20,626 nt of DNA from JAUWCW01 sp030609125 [NCBI: Candidatus Rokuibacteriota bacterium] (GTDB lineage: Bacteria; JAUVQV01). Positions 17,502 to 20,626 of this stretch are shown one piece after another. The stretch spans positions 1 to 20,626 of the forward strand of contig JAUWCW010000009.1 in assembly GCA_030609125.1 (NCBI GenBank), given 5' to 3'. The notes under the pieces are model-generated. The model worked only from the letters and a program-made list of their open reading frames with translations. It ran no database searches and was not told where the DNA came from. How positions within the stretch are numbered: the first letter of the stretch is position 1; each line of letters begins with the position of its first letter. The translations under genes and the position numbers were made by a program.

Positions 17502-17783
17502 ATGTTTGTAGGTGTCTGCTCCCTCGACCTCATCCTTGCCGAAAACCACTCGCTCAAGGGCAAGCGACGGGTCCTGAGGACCGTCAAGGACCGCGTCCGC
17601 AACACCTTCAACGTTTCCATCGCCGAGGTCGACTCCCACGACCTATGGCAGCGATGTTCTCTCGGGCTCTCCTGTGTCGGACGCGACAGACCGCATGTGG
17701 AAAGTCAGCTGTCGAATGTAGTAAAATTCATCGAGGATCTTCATCTCGCTGAGATTGAGAATGTTCACCTTGAAATACTGTAA
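17502..17783 (+). CDS. ylxP: DUF503 family protein (YlxP)
   Basis: This 93-residue protein matches the DUF503/YlxP family: it starts MFVGVCSLDLILAENHSLKGKRRVLR and has the VSIAEVDSHDLWQRCSLGLSCVG core typical of the family. The family is nearly always encoded between infB and rbfA, as here, so a link to ribosome assembly or translation is inferred. No biochemical activity can be assigned from sequence. The ATG has GAGGTG at a suitable distance. It lies 60 bp after infB and 24 bp before rbfA, inside the same operon. Confidence 0.92.
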   Translation: MFVGVCSLDLILAENHSLKGKRRVLRTVKDRVRNTFNVSIAEVDSHDLWQRCSLGLSCVGRDRPHVESQLSNVVKFIEDLHLAEIENVHLEIL

Positions 17784-17807
17784 CCTTCGGGGAGCCGTGC
17801 AACGCTC

Positions 17808-18191
17808 ATGAAACGTCCCATGCGCCAGTACAAACGCAGCGCCCGTTTCAACAGCCTGCTGCAGGAGGAGATTTCCGACATCATCCGCACCAGGCTGAGA
17901 GATCCGAGGATAGGATTTGTGAGCATTACCCACGTGGAGACAACCGAGGACCTGCGCAGCGCAAGGATCTTTGTCAGCGTCTTTGACGAGACTGCCGAGA
18001 CGGAAGCGATCGAGGCCCTTCGAAACGCCTCCGGGCTGATACGCAATCAACTTCTTCACCGGCTCCGCATCCGCCGCGTCCCGGAGCTCAAGTTTTTTCC
18101 CGACAGGAACATAGCGCACAGCATACATATCTCGCAGGTCCTGGACAGTTTGAAAGACGACGAAACGCACGAGGAGAGCGACCAGTCATGA
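17808..18191 (+). CDS. rbfA: 30S ribosome-binding factor A
   Basis: RbfA is a KH-fold protein needed for late 30S maturation and 16S 5'-end processing. The 127-residue product has RSARFNSLLQEEISDII at the N-terminus, LRDPRIGFVSITHVETTEDLRSARIFVSV in the core, and RIRRVPELKFFPDRNIAHSIHI near the end, all family-typical, with an acidic tail. A second ATG four codons in (17820) is an alternative start. The upstream GGGGAG is about 12 bases away. Its stop overlaps the next start (ATGA), so translation of the DHH gene is probably coupled. Confidence 0.95.
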   Translation: MKRPMRQYKRSARFNSLLQEEISDIIRTRLRDPRIGFVSITHVETTEDLRSARIFVSVFDETAETEAIEALRNASGLIRNQLLHRLRIRRVPELKFFPDRNIAHSIHISQVLDSLKDDETHEESDQS

Positions 18192-19177
18192 AGCGCGAGC
18201 ACGCCGCCATACTCGACTGCGTACGGGGAGGAGACCGCTTCCTCATAACCAGTCACATCAACCCCGACGGGGACTCCGTCGCATCCCAACTGGCACTCCG
18301 GTGCATTCTCAAGTCCCTTGGCAAGGGAGCGGTCATCGTCAACCGCGATCCCGTGCCCAGAGTCTACCGCTTCCTCCCCGGGGCGGAGAAGATTCTCACC
18401 CGCCGGCGCCACTCTCTCCGCCCCTACTCGGCCCTTTTCGTCCTCGACTGCGGGAACCCTTCCCGCGCCAGCGGCCTTCTCGACCGCAAGCCGCCGCTGC
18501 CCGTGGTCAACATCGACCATCACGTGACGAACTCGCTTTTCGGCGATCTCAACTGGGTCGACGTGAAAGCCTCATCCACCTGCGAGATAATCTACGACCT
18601 GGCCCGGCATCTCGGTGTAGACCTCGAGCACGACCTGGCGGCCAACCTCTACGCCGGCATACTCACCGACACCGGCTCCTTCCGCTACAGCAGCACCACG
18701 CCCCGCTCCATGTCCATAGCCGGAAAGCTCCTGCGCCACGGGGTTGACCCCCACGACCTCGCCGAGAGGATCTACGAGAACGCCGAATACACCTCACTCC
18801 GCCTCCTGGGGAAAGTTCTTTCCCGGATGGGCCGTTCACCGAACGGCAGGGTCTCCTGGGTCACCTTCACCTACGCCGACCTCTCAACCCTCTCCAACAT
18901 GGCGGAGACCGAGGAGTTCGTCAATTATGCGCGCTCCCTGAACACCGCCCGCATCGCCATCGGCTTCAAGGAAGTGAGCCCCGGTGACGTGAGGATCAGC
19001 TTTCGCTCCAAGGGGGACATCAACGTCGCCGATCTCGCTGCCCGCTACGGCGGCGGCGGCCATCGCAACGCGGCGGGCTGCACGGTTTCAGGCAGCCTCA
19101 GGGGGGTGGTGAATAGAATCGTCACCGCCGCGCGGGCCTTTGTGGAAAACCCGCAACAGGCGCACCGCAACCCTTAA
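18188..19177 (+). CDS. nrnA: DHH/DHHA1 phosphoesterase, NrnA-like (nanoRNase / pAp phosphatase)
   Basis: NrnA-type proteins degrade oligoribonucleotides of a few bases and dephosphorylate 3'-phosphoadenosine 5'-phosphate. The 329-residue product has the four DHH metal motifs: H23-INPDGDS, Asp87 in LDCGNPS, D110-H-H in NIDHHVTN, and Asp161 in GILTDTGSF. A C-terminal DHHA1 domain with GGGGHRNAAG at about residues 288-297 follows. Length and layout fit NrnA better than RecJ. The gene commonly follows rbfA. Together with RNase Y it supplies the RNA-decay side of this region. Substrate assignment is by family only. Confidence 0.92.
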   Translation: MKREHAAILDCVRGGDRFLITSHINPDGDSVASQLALRCILKSLGKGAVIVNRDPVPRVYRFLPGAEKILTRRRHSLRPYSALFVLDCGNPSRASGLLDRKPPLPVVNIDHHVTNSLFGDLNWVDVKASSTCEIIYDLARHLGVDLEHDLAANLYAGILTDTGSFRYSSTTPRSMSIAGKLLRHGVDPHDLAERIYENAEYTSLRLLGKVLSRMGRSPNGRVSWVTFTYADLSTLSNMAETEEFVNYARSLNTARIAIGFKEVSPGDVRISFRSKGDINVADLAARYGGGGHRNAAGCTVSGSLRGVVNRIVTAARAFVENPQQAHRNP

Positions 19178-19199
19178 CTTTCGCAAGGAGGATTCGTTG

Positions 19200-20501
19200 A
19201 TGCACATAGCCGTGGTCGGCACAGGATACGTCGGGCTCGTAACAGGCGCCTGTTTCTCCGAGTTCGGCGTCGACGTGACCTGCATCGACAATGACGCGAA
19301 GAAAATAGAGATGCTCACCCGCGGCGAGATCCCCATCTTCGAGCCCGGACTGAAGCAGCTGGTGGACAAGAATGTCCGCGACAATAGGCTCCATTTCACT
19401 ACGGACATCCGTGAGGGAGTGGAGAAGGCGCTGGTCGTCTTCATCGCCGTCGGAACTCCGCCCAGGGAGGACGGTTCCGCCGACCTGAGCTACGTCGAAG
19501 AGGTGGCCGAGAGCATCGGGAGGCATCTCAACGGCTACAAGGTGATCGCCACCAAGAGCACCGTACCCATAGGAACCGGCGAGCGAATCCGCGACATAAT
19601 CGAAAGAACGGGCAGCGGCAGGGAGTTCGATGTCGTGTCCAACCCGGAATTTCTCCGCGAAGGCTCAGCCATCGAGGACTTCATGCGCCCCAACCGCATC
19701 GTTATCGGCACCGACAGCGAACAGGCGGAGGCCATCATGCGGGACCTCTACGCACCGCTCTTTCTTCTCGAAACCCCGATCGTCGCCACCTCCGTCCCCA
19801 GCTCGGAGATGATCAAGTACGCCTCCAACGCCTATCTCGCCACGCGGATCTCCTTCATCAACGAGATTGCCGAGATCTGCGAGCGTGTCGGCGCCGACGT
19901 GCACCACGTCGCCAAGGGGATGGGACTGGACAAGCGTATCGGTCCGAAATTTTTGCACCCGGGCCCCGGCTACGGAGGCTCGTGCTTCCCCAAGGACACC
20001 AGGGCCCTGCTCCGGCTATCCCGGGAGAAGGGCTACGACATGAAAATCGTGCAGGCCGTCCTGGAGGTCAACGCCCAGAGGCAGGAGGCGGTCCTGGCCA
20101 AGATTCACTCCCTCCTCCCCGACGCGGCGGGTCGCACCATCTCGGCCCTGGGCCTCTCCTTCAAGCCCAACACCGACGACATCCGCGAGTCCCCGGCGGT
20201 GGATATCTGCCGCCGGCTGCTCGATGAAGGCGCTCGGCTGCGCGTCTACGACCCCGCCGCCATGCAGTACGCCCGCGAGATACTCGGCGATGACCGCGTG
20301 CACTACGCCTCCGGAACGTACGACGCCATCGACGGAGGCGATCTTCTGGTCATCTTCACCGAATGGAACCAGTTCCGCTCACTCGACCTGGAACGCCTCA
20401 AGTCCCTCCTCTCCTCCCCACGCGTGGTCGACTGCCGCAATATCTGCGACCCGGCGGCCATGAAGGCCGCCGGCTTCCAGTACCTCTGCATCGGCCGCTG
20501 A
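19200..20501 (+). CDS. ugd: UDP-glucose 6-dehydrogenase
   Basis: Ugd oxidises UDP-glucose twice with NAD+ to UDP-glucuronate, a precursor for capsule, lipopolysaccharide and lipid A sugars. The 433-residue product has an N-terminal Rossmann fold (GTGYVGLVTGACFSEFG from residue 7), SNPEFLREGSAIEDF, and the catalytic Cys262 in GYGGSCFPKDTRAL. The C-terminal UDP-binding domain has SALGLSFKPNTDDIRESP. The start is the ATG at 19200 behind a perfect AAGGAGG. The frame is open further upstream but overlaps nrnA and resembles nothing. It stands 22 bp after nrnA, where relatives usually carry truB. A relative acting on UDP-ManNAc or GDP-mannose is less likely. Confidence 0.94.
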   Translation: MHIAVVGTGYVGLVTGACFSEFGVDVTCIDNDAKKIEMLTRGEIPIFEPGLKQLVDKNVRDNRLHFTTDIREGVEKALVVFIAVGTPPREDGSADLSYVEEVAESIGRHLNGYKVIATKSTVPIGTGERIRDIIERTGSGREFDVVSNPEFLREGSAIEDFMRPNRIVIGTDSEQAEAIMRDLYAPLFLLETPIVATSVPSSEMIKYASNAYLATRISFINEIAEICERVGADVHHVAKGMGLDKRIGPKFLHPGPGYGGSCFPKDTRALLRLSREKGYDMKIVQAVLEVNAQRQEAVLAKIHSLLPDAAGRTISALGLSFKPNTDDIRESPAVDICRRLLDEGARLRVYDPAAMQYAREILGDDRVHYASGTYDAIDGGDLLVIFTEWNQFRSLDLERLKSLLSSPRVVDCRNICDPAAMKAAGFQYLCIGR

Positions 20502-20534
20502 CCCGCGCCCGCACGAAGGCCGGCACGAAGGCCT

Positions 20535-20562
20535 TTGCAAAAACGGCCAGATTCATTACAAT
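20535..20562 (+). promoter_or_regulatory. Promoter of the gene starting at 20600
   Basis: TTGCAA (20535-20540), 16 bp, then TACAAT (20557-20562), a 5/6 -10. Transcription would start near 20569 and leave a leader of about 30 nt with GAGGAG before the ATG. The change to AT-rich DNA after ugd supports a new transcription unit. Confidence 0.6.
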
Positions 20563-20599
20563 ACATCGCTGCAGCTATCTGATAATCAGAGGAGACGTC

Positions 20600-20626
20600 A
20601 TGTCCAAAACCTATAAGATCGCAGTT
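20600..20626 (+). CDS. Start of an unidentified gene, cut by the window edge
   Basis: An ATG behind GAGGAG opens a frame of nine codons (MSKTYKIAV) to the end of the window. The beginning resembles a first beta strand, as in isopropylmalate/isocitrate dehydrogenases or other nucleotide-binding enzymes, but nine residues cannot identify a family. Confidence 0.6.

Noticed and set aside
20516-20535. AAGGCC/GGCCTT hairpin after ugd, within an 11-bp direct repeat (GCACGAAGGCC twice)
   Set aside because: Only six pairs with an eight-base loop and a three-T tail interrupted by GC; too weak to call a terminator, although ugd must end somewhere near here.

Overview
This window is a GC-rich, tightly packed bacterial housekeeping segment. 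Gene content and order suggest a deltaproteobacterial (Desulfobacterota-like) lineage. The grounds are: zapA - 6S RNA - 5-formyltetrahydrofolate cyclo-ligase order as in proteobacteria, followed by rny-ymdB; a thrS-infC-rpmI-rplT block; a ThrS with the MNCLAH variant of the usual MNCPGH; and a rimP-nusA-ylxR-infB-ylxP-rbfA-DHH cluster. The lineage is inferred and no species is named. I see no insertion sequence, prophage, CRISPR array, defence locus or horizontally acquired island.

Layout. Positions 1-3978 (minus strand) hold one operon read leftwards: queA-tgt (queuosine tRNA modification), yajC and a 3'-truncated secD (Sec translocon accessory). It is driven by a strong sigma70-type promoter at 3993-4021. 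From 4094 everything is on the plus strand: truA; a tRNA-Val(GAC) with its own promoter; thrS; infC-rpmI-rplT, ended by a clear intrinsic terminator at 8325-8363; a small coiled-coil gene plus zapA; 6S RNA; a poorly explained ~320-bp stretch (9297-9615); the folate cyclo-ligase gene with rny and ymdB; then a promoter and leader with an intrinsic-terminator hairpin in front of rimP-nusA-ylxR/L7Ae-infB-ylxP-rbfA-nrnA; then ugd; and the first nine codons of another gene with its own promoter at the right edge.

How it works together. Most genes serve translation and RNA metabolism: tRNA modification, tRNA charging, initiation factors IF2 and IF3, ribosomal proteins, ribosome maturation (RimP, RbfA), transcription elongation (NusA), RNA turnover (RNase Y, the nanoRNase-type DHH protein) and global transcription control (6S RNA). 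Cell division (ZapA), secretion (SecD/YajC) and envelope sugar supply (Ugd) are the side functions.

I do not see an undescribed multi-gene system. The points most worth a second look are: Tgt lacking one of its four zinc ligands; infC apparently starting at an AUC codon behind a near-perfect Shine-Dalgarno; a candidate infC promoter buried in thrS; three genes whose promoters place transcription starts at or within ~8 nt of the start codon; the terminator-bearing rimP leader; and the unexplained stretch after 6S RNA with a tiny Cys-rich reading frame.
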